Positions 29,951 to 38,875 of a DNA stretch of 64,000 bases are shown in pieces. The notes under the pieces were generated by a model. That model saw nothing but the letters and a program-made list of their open reading frames with translations, had not been told where the DNA came from and did no database searches. The position numbers and the translations under genes are program-made. Position 1 is the first letter of the stretch. Each line of letters opens with the position of its first letter. The stretch is from Enterococcus lactis (GTDB taxonomy: Bacteria; Bacillota; Bacilli; Lactobacillales; Enterococcaceae): the NCBI RefSeq assembly GCF_015751045.1, contig NZ_BNJW01000002.1, positions 1 through 64,000 on the forward strand. Direction: 5' to 3'.

Positions 29951-30687
29951 ACACTGTCCTCCTTATATTCGATAAGAAGAACGGTGATATTATCCGCTCC
30001 GCCTGCTTCATTGGCACGATCAATCAGCTCAGTTACTTTATGGGATAACGGGCCTTCTTGATTAATGATCGTTCCTATTTCTTCTTCAGATAGCATATTC
30101 GTCAAGCCATCTGAACATAACAGCAAGCGATCTTTTAGCTGCCAAAGATGAGTAGAAACATCTACTTCGACTGTTCCTGGCATGCCGACAGAACGTGTTA
30201 AAATATTCTTTCTTGGATGGTTCACTGCCATTTCTTCGCTGATTTCCCCTGATTTGACTAGTTCGTTAACTAAAGAATGATCCTCTGTCAATTGCATGAT
30301 TTTATCTTCGCGAATCAAATACGCTCTGCTGTCGCCAACATTCGCAATCGTGAACCAGTCATCTGACAGAGCTGCCGCTACGATTGTTGTTCCCATACCG
30401 TTATATTCCGGCTGTTCTTGTCCTCGCTGATAAATCAGCACATTTTCCTCTTGAATCGATTGAATGAACCACTGGGCGATTTTTTCATCGTCGGCAGCTT
30501 CTTGTTCTTCCCAAGCTTCGCCTAGATTTGTTACCGCCATTTGACTGGCAATGTCTCCAGCACGGTGCCCACCCATCCCATCTGCTAATACAGCAAGCTT
30601 GAGACCTGAACGGCTAGTAAATACACTGGCATAGTCTTGATTGGTGTTACGTCGTCTTCCTACATCTGATTGATATTCAATCTGCAT
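29947..30687 (-). CDS. stp: PP2C-type protein phosphatase (Stp/PrpC/IreP)
   Basis: This metal-dependent Ser/Thr phosphatase reverses phosphorylation by the adjacent kinase. The 246-residue protein carries the PP2C motifs [30 protein letters not shown] and DNITVLLI. It overlaps the prkC start by 4 bases (ATGA), so the pair is made together, as in other Firmicutes. Confidence 0.96.
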   Translation of the reverse strand: MQIEYQSDVGRRRNTNQDYASVFTSRSGLKLAVLADGMGGHRAGDIASQMAVTNLGEAWEEQEAADDEKIAQWFIQSIQEENVLIYQRGQEQPEYNGMGTTIVAAALSDDWFTIANVGDSRAYLIREDKIMQLTEDHSLVNELVKSGEISEEMAVNHPRKNILTRSVGMPGTVEVDVSTHLWQLKDRLLLCSDGLTNMLSEEEIGTIINQEGPLSHKVTELIDRANEAGGADNITVLLIEYKEDSV

Positions 30688-30699
30688 TTTTTCACCTCA

Positions 30700-32058
30700 T
30701 TACTTTTTGCGCAAACAACAAATGAAAAATCCATCTGTGTAAAACTGATGCGGATACAAAGTCAACATTTTCTCTACGATTGATGATTGTAGCATAGGAT
30801 CGGTCAAAACATCAATCCTCTCAAAATCAGGGTGTGTTTCCAAGAAAGCAGAAACAACGTCTTGGTTTTCTTCTTTTAAGATCGTACAAGTACTATAAGT
30901 CAGAATACCGGAAGACTTTAAAGCTGGTGCGCAGCTTTCTAAAATTTCCAATTGGATTTTTGGTAAATTCGCTAATTCATCCGGCTGTTTTTTATAACGG
31001 ATATCTGGTTTTCGCCGAAGGAGCCCTAGACCTGAACAAGGCGCGTCTACTAAAATCCGATCGAACTGCTCTGGTTCAAACTGCTTGCTGACTTCTCTAG
31101 CATCCATCTTTTGAGCGTAAACAGCAGAAGAGACACCCAGACGTGTTGCATTTTCTTCAATGAGTTTGACTTTGTGTTCATGTACATCTAAAGCAATCAC
31201 TTCCCCACCACATGAGGGATCCAAAAAAGAAGCAATATGTGTCGTCTTACCTCCGGGTGCTGCACAGGCATCTAAGACATGATGTTCATGCTCGATTTGC
31301 ATAGACGGCGCTACAAGCATCGAACTTTCATCTTGGATCGTCATGACGCCATCGTGGAACAATGAGCTAGAAGCTAAATGCCCTTTTTTCGCTACTATAC
31401 CGCATGGACTGACTTGGCTTTTTTCAGCTGTGATCTCTTCTTCTTGCAAAACAGTGATGGCCTGATCTCTGGAAAGTCGGCGTGTATCTACTCGGGCACT
31501 AGCATGGCTAGGCTGATATAGCGATAAACCGAGCTTTTCAGTTTCTTCGTAACCGATTTGATCCACCAACCGCTTCGTCATCCATAGAGGCAGGCTGATT
31601 TTGACAGAAAGTCTTTCGATAGGATCAGCAATGCCTTGCAGATCTGGTGCTCCTTGACGCTGATAATTCCTCAAAACACCATTTACAAATTTTCCTGTCC
31701 CAGGATTTCCTTTTACTTTCGCGATTTCGACCGCCTCGTTTAAAATAGCATGTGCAGGGACTTTATCTAAAAATTCTAATTGATATACAGAAAGATAAAG
31801 AAGCGTCTTGACCCAGTCATCCACTTTTTTTGCTTTAGCGATCAATGGTGCAACGTAAAATTCCAATAGTCGCTGATGGCTAATCGTACCGTAGATCAAT
31901 TCTGTAAATAGACCCACATCTTTTTGATTTAGCTCGCTTTGTTTGATCATCTCATTCAACAAAAGATTCGAGTAGGCGCCACCCTTGTTCACTCGCTCTA
32001 ATGTCAGTAATGCCATATATCGTACAGATTTTTTCATTTTTTTAGGGATTTTTTTCAT
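30700..32058 (-). CDS. rsmB: 16S rRNA m5C967 methyltransferase
   Basis: RsmB (Sun) methylates C967 of 16S rRNA. The 452-residue product has an N-terminal NusB-like RNA-binding domain (about 1-140) and a C-terminal Rossmann methyltransferase with DACAAPGGKTTHIAS, VDAPCSGLGLLRRKP and the catalytic Cys of YSTCTI. The ATG overlaps the fmt stop (TAATG), with AGGTGA inside fmt. Confidence 0.96.
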   Translation of the reverse strand: MKKIPKKMKKSVRYMALLTLERVNKGGAYSNLLLNEMIKQSELNQKDVGLFTELIYGTISHQRLLEFYVAPLIAKAKKVDDWVKTLLYLSVYQLEFLDKVPAHAILNEAVEIAKVKGNPGTGKFVNGVLRNYQRQGAPDLQGIADPIERLSVKISLPLWMTKRLVDQIGYEETEKLGLSLYQPSHASARVDTRRLSRDQAITVLQEEEITAEKSQVSPCGIVAKKGHLASSSLFHDGVMTIQDESSMLVAPSMQIEHEHHVLDACAAPGGKTTHIASFLDPSCGGEVIALDVHEHKVKLIEENATRLGVSSAVYAQKMDAREVSKQFEPEQFDRILVDAPCSGLGLLRRKPDIRYKKQPDELANLPKIQLEILESCAPALKSSGILTYSTCTILKEENQDVVSAFLETHPDFERIDVLTDPMLQSSIVEKMLTLYPHQFYTDGFFICCLRKK

Positions 32059-32996
32059 TATTTCACCTGCTGACCAATCTGAACTTGCTGACCGCTTCCG
32101 TTAAGAAAATCGTGTACGGCTTGTTTTCCTTTACCAGCTGGCTGTAATTCATTGATGGCTAATACAGTCTGTTTACCGCAAGCAATCCATAGATTTTTTT
32201 TGTCTTTTCGGATGATCGTGCCTGGTGCTTCGTCTGTACTTTCTGCCAGTACTTCAACTGATAATAATTTCCAGCGTGTACCTTCATAAGTCGTGAATGC
32301 AATCGGCCAAGGACGCATCCCGCGTACTTGGTTGTCGATTTCTTCTGCAGTTTTATGCCAATCGACCGCTTCTTGTTCACGTGTGATGTTTGGCGAAAAA
32401 GTGGCTTTTGACTCGTCTTGAGGAACTGGTTTTTGTCCATTCAAAATATTAGGCAATGTTTCTAGCAATAGCTTTCTTCCTAAAAGGCTGAGCTTTTCAA
32501 ACATCGTCCCCACATCATCTTGTTTAGTGATTGGCATGCTTTCTTGCGCATAGATTCCGCCTGCATCCATTTTTTTGATCATTTCCATGATCGTTACACC
32601 AGTTTCTTTCTCCCCATTCATGATGGCATAATGAACAGGCGCACCTCCCCGATATTTAGGAAGTAAAGAAGCATGGACATTGATTGCCCCTAATTTTGGC
32701 ACTTGCAATAACTTTTCAGGCAAGAACTGGCCAAACGCCGCAGTGACGATCAAATCAGGTGCCAATTCAATGATTTCTTCCATTTCTGGCGAACCGGAGA
32801 TTTTCTCTGGTTGCAACACACGGATACCGTGCTTTAGAGCAGCTTCTTTTACCGGTGTCGGCGTAATTACTCGTTTCCGCCCAACTGGACGGTCGGGCTG
32901 TGTGACTACTGCCTGGATCTCGTAGCCTGATTCTATCAGCCCTTCAAGAATTGGCACAGAAAAAGCAGGTGTGCCCATAAATACTAACTTAGTCAT
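32058..32996 (-). CDS. fmt: Methionyl-tRNA formyltransferase
   Basis: Fmt formylates initiator Met-tRNA with 10-formyl-THF. The 312-residue protein starts MTKLVFMGTPAFSVP and has the family motif HASLLPKYRGGAPVHYAI. The longer open frame adds 21 residues that belong to the def region in another frame. I chose the ATG at 32996, which overlaps the last 8 bases of def. Its neighbour def removes the formyl group later, so the pair forms one cycle. Confidence 0.96.
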   Translation of the reverse strand: MTKLVFMGTPAFSVPILEGLIESGYEIQAVVTQPDRPVGRKRVITPTPVKEAALKHGIRVLQPEKISGSPEMEEIIELAPDLIVTAAFGQFLPEKLLQVPKLGAINVHASLLPKYRGGAPVHYAIMNGEKETGVTIMEMIKKMDAGGIYAQESMPITKQDDVGTMFEKLSLLGRKLLLETLPNILNGQKPVPQDESKATFSPNITREQEAVDWHKTAEEIDNQVRGMRPWPIAFTTYEGTRWKLLSVEVLAESTDEAPGTIIRKDKKNLWIACGKQTVLAINELQPAGKGKQAVHDFLNGSGQQVQIGQQVK

Positions 32997-33480
32997 CAAG
33001 ATGTTCCTCCATATATTCTTCAAGTTCTTCTTCCGGGATCTGCTGTACCATTTTCTCAATGAACAGAATACCGTCTAAGTGATCGATTTCATGCTGGAAG
33101 GCACGGGCTAAATAGCCGAAAGCTGTCACTTCTATCTCTTCTCCATCTCGGTCATAATAGCGTACAGTCACTTCATCTGCTCGCTTGACTGTTCCATAGA
33201 CATGCGGAATACTGAGACAGCCTTCTACGTCCATGCTTTCACCTTTTGCTTCAATGATTTCTGGGTTTATCAGTTCGAATTTTTCGCCTTCATCTACTTC
33301 GATCACAGCGATTCTCTTGTTTTTTCCTACTTGAGGAGCAGCAATCCCTATTCCGTCATTCGCAATCATCGTCTCATATAAGTTGTCTAACAAAGCAATC
33401 GTTTCATCCGTGATCACGTCGATTGGCTGAGCAGGTCTTTTTAATTTATCATTAGGGTGGATCAATATAGGATAGCGCAT
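32989..33480 (-). CDS. def: Peptide deformylase
   Basis: Def removes the N-formyl group from nascent proteins, using a metal held by one Cys and two His. All three motifs are present: GIGIAAPQVG (about 43-52), EGCLSIP and QHEIDHLDG. At 163 residues it is of the short type. It overlaps fmt by 8 bases and follows priA closely. The short form and the motif details also occur in second, non-essential deformylases, so it need not be the only one in the cell. Confidence 0.96.
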   Translation of the reverse strand: MRYPILIHPNDKLKRPAQPIDVITDETIALLDNLYETMIANDGIGIAAPQVGKNKRIAVIEVDEGEKFELINPEIIEAKGESMDVEGCLSIPHVYGTVKRADEVTVRYYDRDGEEIEVTAFGYLARAFQHEIDHLDGILFIEKMVQQIPEEELEEYMEEHLDD

Positions 33481-33494
33481 AAGTTGGTCCTTTC

Positions 33495-35903
33495 TTAAAT
33501 AAAGTTTAATGGTTCGTTGTCAATTGCCACAAAAAGACCTTGCCGCTGTTCTTTCTGGCTTCCATTCAAGATTTCATCCAAAACATGAGGAAGATTCGGC
33601 TCATGTTTATATTTGATGATCAGTTGATAATAGTATCGATTTTTCACTCTCAAAATCATGCTGGGTGTTGGTCCTAGTAACAAACTTTGAGGACTTAATA
33701 CTTCTTTTAGCTGATTGGCAATCTGAAAGATTTTCTTTGCCGCCACTTGTTCTTCAGGATGGCTGGCAGTTATTTTCACAGTAAAGTAATACGGAGGGTA
33801 ACCTCCACGATGCCGTACATGCATTTCCTGCTGATAAAACTGTTCATAGTTTTGTTTTTTAGCCAATTCTATAGCGTAATGCTGAGGATTGAACGTTTGG
33901 ATCACGACTTCGCCTAGTTTTTCCGCTCGTCCTGCTCGTCCTGAAACTTGGGTCAGCAATTGGAATGTATGCTCGCTAGAACGAAAATCCGGTAAATTCA
34001 GGGAGGTATCGGCATTCAACACGCCAACTAATGTGACTTCTGGAAAATCCAAGCCTTTAGCGATCATTTGCGTCCCTAATAAAATATCTGCTTCTTTTGC
34101 ACCGAATTTTTGTAAAATCTGTTCGTGTGCCCCTTTTCTTCGGGTGGTATCTACATCCATACGCAAAATCCTAGCTTGCGGATAAAGTTCTCGGAGTTCC
34201 TCTTCTACTTTTTGGGTGCCTGTCCCATAGTAGCGGATTTTGTTGCCCCCACAATTGGGACAGCGATTAGGAATAGGTTCTTCGTGTCCGCAATAATGAC
34301 AGCGCATCGAACGTGTATCCATATGCAAGGTAAGAGAGATATCGCAATTAGGGCATGGGAGAACAAATCCGCAGTCTCTGCACATCACAAAAGACGAATA
34401 TCCTCGACGATTGAGCAGTAGGACAGTTTGTTCTTTTTTGTCTAACCGATCTTGTATCTTTTCCTGCAAATTAGCAGAAAAAGTAGAGGTCCGATGATTC
34501 TGAAACTCTTCACGCATGTCTACGATCTCAATAGCTGGAAGTTGTGCAGCTACTTTAGCTCGGTGGTTCAACTGCAATAACTGATACACGCCTTTTTGAG
34601 CTCGTGCTCTTGATTCCAAAGAGGGTGTCGCACTTCCAAGGACTATTGGGCAATGATGGTATTTACTGCGCCAAATAGCTAAATCTCTCGCATGATAACG
34701 CGGCGTCTCATCTTGTTTATAACTTGATTCATGTTCTTCATCGATAATGATCAATCCTATATTTTTCAGCGGAGCAAAAATAGCAGAGCGCGCGCCTACT
34801 ACTACTTGTGCTTCTTCCCGCTCGATCTTGCGCCATTCATCATATTTTTCACCTTGGGAAAGTCCGCTATGTAAGACCGCAACTGATTCACCGAAGCGTC
34901 CTTTGAATCGCTCGACCATTTGCGGAGTCAATGCGATTTCAGGCACTAACATAATAGCCGTTTTATTTTCTGACAAAACATCAGCGATTGATTGAAGATA
35001 TACTTCTGTTTTTCCACTACCGGTGATTCCCTCTAGCAAAAAGACCTGATCTTTTTGTTGCTGACCTGCTGTGATGATTTGTTCGACAGCATTTTTTTGT
35101 TCTGCATTCAGTTCCAATGCCGTCGTTTGGTCAAATACTCGGTCTTGATAAGGGTCTCGATAACGTTCTGATTCTACAAACTCCAGCCAGCCCTTTTCTT
35201 TTCCTTGATTCAAGACAGCAGTACTGATTTCTTTATCTTTGAAATAAGCGATTGGTTCTTCTTGGCTCAGTTCAGATAAACACAAAAGAAGCTCTTTTTG
35301 TTTCTTGGCATTTTGCCGTAATTTTGCCCATTCTTCTTCGATTTGTTTTTCAGTTAATAGGGAACGGACCAAACGAATCGTTTTTACTTTATTTCGTGTA
35401 TGGACTTCGTATTTGATATCTACTAATTGCTCTTGGCGCCAACGAATCAACTGAGAAAGGCTGCCTTCTTCTTCTGCTTCTTTCCAGGAAATCACTTCCC
35501 GTTGACCAAACAATGCCTGAATTTCTGGTGTATCTGCCAAAGGATAGATCAATTTATCATATTCTGCTTTCATCACACTCGGAAGCATCGTTTGTAGACA
35601 AGTGATTTTGAATGCATAAGTGATCTTTTTCATATAATCAGCTAATGAAAGTAATTCTTCATTGACCACTGGGGCAAGGTCCAGCAAACGGATCACTGCC
35701 TTCAACGATGGGTTAGCTGATTCTTCTGATTTTTGGATAGCCATAACAAATCCTTGGACATGACGATTGCCATTACCAAAAGGGACCTCTACCCGCATCC
35801 CGACTTGCAAAGCTGTTTCCATTTCAGAGGGAACCAGATAGGTGAATGGCTGATCGGTCTGCATAGTAGGTACGTCCACAATGACTTCAGCTGTTAATGT
35901 CAT
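33495..35903 (-). CDS. priA: Primosomal protein N' (replication restart helicase)
   Basis: PriA reloads the replisome at stalled forks. The 802-residue protein has an N-terminal DNA-binding region, Walker A GITGSGKTEVYL, the DEEH box, and eight zinc cysteines around residues 510-560 (CRDCG, CPNC, CHYCG, CPNCGG). The helicase C-terminal motifs follow. It begins the priA-def-fmt-rsmB-stp-prkC run, which continues with gaps of 14 bases or less. Confidence 0.97.
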   Translation of the reverse strand: MTLTAEVIVDVPTMQTDQPFTYLVPSEMETALQVGMRVEVPFGNGNRHVQGFVMAIQKSEESANPSLKAVIRLLDLAPVVNEELLSLADYMKKITYAFKITCLQTMLPSVMKAEYDKLIYPLADTPEIQALFGQREVISWKEAEEEGSLSQLIRWRQEQLVDIKYEVHTRNKVKTIRLVRSLLTEKQIEEEWAKLRQNAKKQKELLLCLSELSQEEPIAYFKDKEISTAVLNQGKEKGWLEFVESERYRDPYQDRVFDQTTALELNAEQKNAVEQIITAGQQQKDQVFLLEGITGSGKTEVYLQSIADVLSENKTAIMLVPEIALTPQMVERFKGRFGESVAVLHSGLSQGEKYDEWRKIEREEAQVVVGARSAIFAPLKNIGLIIIDEEHESSYKQDETPRYHARDLAIWRSKYHHCPIVLGSATPSLESRARAQKGVYQLLQLNHRAKVAAQLPAIEIVDMREEFQNHRTSTFSANLQEKIQDRLDKKEQTVLLLNRRGYSSFVMCRDCGFVLPCPNCDISLTLHMDTRSMRCHYCGHEEPIPNRCPNCGGNKIRYYGTGTQKVEEELRELYPQARILRMDVDTTRRKGAHEQILQKFGAKEADILLGTQMIAKGLDFPEVTLVGVLNADTSLNLPDFRSSEHTFQLLTQVSGRAGRAEKLGEVVIQTFNPQHYAIELAKKQNYEQFYQQEMHVRHRGGYPPYYFTVKITASHPEEQVAAKKIFQIANQLKEVLSPQSLLLGPTPSMILRVKNRYYYQLIIKYKHEPNLPHVLDEILNGSQKEQRQGLFVAIDNEPLNFI

Positions 35904-36030
35904 GGTTCGTTTCCTCCTTTTTTTGTCTTTTCATATCAAGCGACAAAAAGTTCCTTGCCTATTTTACTAGAGATCGCTGGATTTGTCTTATTTTCTGCCA
36001 AATCCTAACAAAAAATTAACAGCGGATAAG

Positions 36031-36067
36031 AAAAAAAAGAACTGTGTCAAAAAGTTCAGACACAGCC
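36031..36067 (-). terminator. rpoZ terminator
   Basis: ACTGTGTC and GACACAG form the stem. On the minus strand it is followed by eight T residues. The rest of the 250-base gap before priA (35904-36155) shows nothing else I can identify apart from AT-rich sequence that must carry the priA promoter. Confidence 0.88.
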
Positions 36068-36155
36068 TTTTCTACCAGACAATAAGAGGCGAATATTTGA
36101 AAAGGAAACAGCTGGGTTTGCTTTTCTTTTTAGATGCTCGCTCTACTTTTCTTTA

Positions 36156-36461
36156 TTACATTTTTTGCTCTTCGCGGATACGTGATTCCAATTCGTGTTG
36201 TTCACGCTCTTTTTGAGCTTGACGTTCCTCTTCTTCCATCTTCAAACGTTCACGTTTTAATTCAGGATGGGGATCATTGACTACATTCCCTGCATCGATT
36301 TCTTCTAAAGCTTGACCAACGCTTTTTACTGAATCAAAAGAATCTAGTGTAGGTTGTGCACTTGCATCCAACTCATGCGCGCGTTTGCTTGCTAAAATTA
36401 CTAGAGAATATTTTGAATTTACACGATCTAATAGTGAGTCAATTGAAGGTTTTAACATCAT
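36156..36461 (-). CDS. rpoZ: RNA polymerase omega subunit
   Basis: Omega supports assembly of RNA polymerase. The 101-residue protein starts [19 protein letters not shown] and has [12 protein letters not shown], the classic omega segment. The C-terminal 35 residues are a charged helix. It begins 4 bases after the gmk stop, the normal gmk-rpoZ pair. Confidence 0.96.
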   Translation of the reverse strand: MMLKPSIDSLLDRVNSKYSLVILASKRAHELDASAQPTLDSFDSVKSVGQALEEIDAGNVVNDPHPELKRERLKMEEEERQAQKEREQHELESRIREEQKM

Positions 36462-36465
36462 AAGA

Positions 36466-37092
<627 letters not shown>

Positions 37093-37160
37093 TCAACTAG
37101 TCTTTTTGTACTTATCGTTTATTTTGCACTTTTTTTCTGCAACTTTCAAGGTTATCTTTA

Positions 37161-37166
37161 ATTATA
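37161..37166 (-). promoter_or_regulatory. -10 box of the gmk-rpoZ promoter
   Basis: The minus strand reads TATAAT, 80 bases before gmk. No strong -35 is seen; the expected place falls in the duplicated tail of repeat copy D, so the element may contribute to this promoter. Confidence 0.45.
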
Positions 37167-37179
37167 GCTAGAAATTGGT

Positions 37180-37233
37180 AAAAAAGCTACCCTGTACCAA
37201 GAGGTCGTAAAAAAGCTGCCCTGCATCAAGTAA
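37180..37233 (-). repeat. Tandem duplication at the tail of repeat copy D
   Basis: A unit reading AAAAAGCT, R, CCCTG and then CAAG occurs twice (about 37180-37202 and 37210-37230) with few changes. The second unit is the tail part of copy D. Confidence 0.6.
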
Positions 37234-37317
37234 TAAGAACAGCCAAATAAAAATGGCTTCTCACATTTTTGCATAAATTTGGCTTCATACCGAGAAAATG
37301 GTTTTTGAACATCACTT
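37199..37317 (-). repeat. Intergenic element, copy D
   Basis: Read on the minus strand it runs GATGTTCAAAAACC, then TTCTCGGTATGAAGCCAAAT, then a long T/A-rich body and ends ACGACCTCTT. It aligns along its full length with copy B at 45103 (most of the middle 60 bases identical). Its head faces the terminator at 37325-37362, and its tail faces the gmk promoter. The other parts of this 365-base gap are described with the neighbouring sites. Confidence 0.75.
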
Positions 37318-37324
37318 ATTCAAA

Positions 37325-37362
37325 ATAAAAAAAGGTTGTGACACGAATTTTGTCACAACCTT
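37325..37362 (-). terminator. Terminator of the yicC-DUF1827 operon
   Basis: AAGGTTGTGACA and TGTCACAACCTT form a 12-bp stem around six or seven bases. On the minus strand it is followed by seven T residues. The stem shares its GTTGTGACA core with the hairpin at the head of copy C. Confidence 0.92.
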
Positions 37363-37444
37363 TAAATGTATTCCTAGAGCAAAGAAGCTAAGCGTAGAAA
37401 TGCAATTCTGATTATTTATTGTATTTCTTTGTTCAGCATCCTTG

Positions 37445-37729
37445 CTAAAAGCCCATATTGGACAAAGTATTCACTACACCCATGATCTCATCTTTTCGAG
37501 AACGTGCTTTTTCTGTCGGATCTTCTACCTCTTCTGTGTCGATTCGAACAATAAATTTCCGATTCATCGTCACGTAAGCACCGTCGTTGATCAAAATAAA
37601 CAGTTCGTTCTCAGTATAGTCTGCACAGGCATCTTTCCATACGTCAAAGCCGTTTTTTTCAGAAGGGATATCCCGTTTAACAACAGTTTTTCCACTTAAT
37701 TCGTGGAACGTTACGTCATAGTATTTCAT
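37445..37729 (-). CDS. DUF1827 family protein
   Basis: This small soluble protein (94 aa from the chosen start) has no known function. It begins MKYYDVTFHELSGKTVV, is acidic and shows no membrane segment or known motif. I chose the ATG at 37729, with a GAGG site upstream, over the ATG at 37750, which only overlaps the yicC stop and lacks a ribosome-binding site. It is the last gene of the patatin-ydbC-yicC run. The family is confined, as far as I know, to enterococci, streptococci and relatives. Confidence 0.8.
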   Translation of the reverse strand: MKYYDVTFHELSGKTVVKRDIPSEKNGFDVWKDACADYTENELFILINDGAYVTMNRKFIVRIDTEEVEDPTEKARSRKDEIMGVVNTLSNMGF

Positions 37730-37746
37730 TGTCTCTACCTCTTTCG

Positions 37747-38637
37747 TCATTCAATATTTTGGACCTGTTCTCTGATTTTTTCTAAGATCGTCTTGGATTG
37801 GACGACTTGATTTTTAATTTCGATTGCATTTGATTTGGAACCGATCGTGTTGATTTCCCGATTCATTTCCTGGATCAAAAAATCTAATTCTCGCCCTACA
37901 GGACATTGCGCCTCGATAAGTTCATCTAGTTTTTGGACATGGATTGCCAAACGGTCCAGTTCCTCGTGGATATCTCCACGTTCCAGCAAGATAGCCAACT
38001 CCGTCAGCAACCGTTGCTCATCCACTTTCGCTCCAAGAAATTCCTCCAGCTTTTTTTGATACCTTAATTGAAATTCCTGTTCATAGATGTCTACAAAACT
38101 ATTGAGTTTTTTTAGTACTTGTTTGAATTCTTCCGTGTTCTTTTTCAGCACTGAAGCTAAGGCTTGTCCTTCTTTTTCTCGACTGGCTTCAATAGAATCA
38201 AGTGCACTTTTCAATGTATCTAGAGCTAACTGTGCCAATTCTTCCATGCTCTCTTCCGGTTTTTCTTCTACCGTTACGAAGTTTTCATCCAGCGCGAAGC
38301 GTTCCGCCAGCCGACGAATTGACACTTGATTTTGACTCCCGTATCGTTGTTGAATCCCGTCTGTCAATTGGGTGATAAGTGAATCAATCAATTCCCAGTT
38401 GATGACGATCTGCTTTTCATTTTTGCCAATATAAGCTAGATTCACAAATACCTCGATCCGTCCGCGGCTTAACTGCTGTTTGATAAGCTGACGAAAATCG
38501 TTTTCAATAAAGTTCAGGATTTTAGGACTTCGTATTTGGACATCTAGAAAACGCTGATTGACACTTTTTATTTCGATATCTAGCTGATATGCTTTTGTTT
38601 CGCGGATGGCTTTGCCAAAACCAGTCATACTTTTCAT
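37747..38637 (-). CDS. yicC: YicC/YloC-type endoribonuclease
   Basis: The 296-residue protein starts MKSMTGFGKA and ends with a conserved block around NREINTIGSKSNAIEIKNQVV. The family is named for stress survival in stationary phase, and E. coli YicC has been shown to act as an RNA-cleaving enzyme. AGGAAGGA lies upstream of the ATG. It stands near gmk-rpoZ, as in B. subtilis (yloC-remA-gmk-rpoZ), although here a terminator and a repeat element lie between them. Confidence 0.92.
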   Translation of the reverse strand: MKSMTGFGKAIRETKAYQLDIEIKSVNQRFLDVQIRSPKILNFIENDFRQLIKQQLSRGRIEVFVNLAYIGKNEKQIVINWELIDSLITQLTDGIQQRYGSQNQVSIRRLAERFALDENFVTVEEKPEESMEELAQLALDTLKSALDSIEASREKEGQALASVLKKNTEEFKQVLKKLNSFVDIYEQEFQLRYQKKLEEFLGAKVDEQRLLTELAILLERGDIHEELDRLAIHVQKLDELIEAQCPVGRELDFLIQEMNREINTIGSKSNAIEIKNQVVQSKTILEKIREQVQNIE

Positions 38638-38656
38638 TCGACAGGGTCCTTCCTCA

Positions 38657-38875
38657 TTACATATTTTCTATTGCTTTTTGCAGTTGTTCAAACTCTTCGT
38701 TCGTCAGTGTCAGCCCTTTCCCCATCTTTTCATGGTCGGGTGCCCAATCTCGAAGATCGAATTTTGGCGGACGACCATTCCAGCTGACTAAGTTCAGCTC
38801 TTTACGCCATCCTTTGTTGTTTTCTGATAAAACAGCGATTTCTTCTACGATTTCATATGAAAATTCTTGTGCCAT
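38657..38875 (-). CDS. PC4/YdbC-like ssDNA-binding protein
   Basis: At 72 residues, with EIAVLSENNKGWRKELNLVSWNGRPPKFDLRDWAPDH, it matches the YdbC group, bacterial relatives of the transcription coactivator PC4 that bind single-stranded DNA. Its first 31 bases overlap the end of the patatin gene in another frame. The pair is therefore likely co-translated. Confidence 0.85.
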   Translation of the reverse strand: MAQEFSYEIVEEIAVLSENNKGWRKELNLVSWNGRPPKFDLRDWAPDHEKMGKGLTLTNEEFEQLQKAIENM

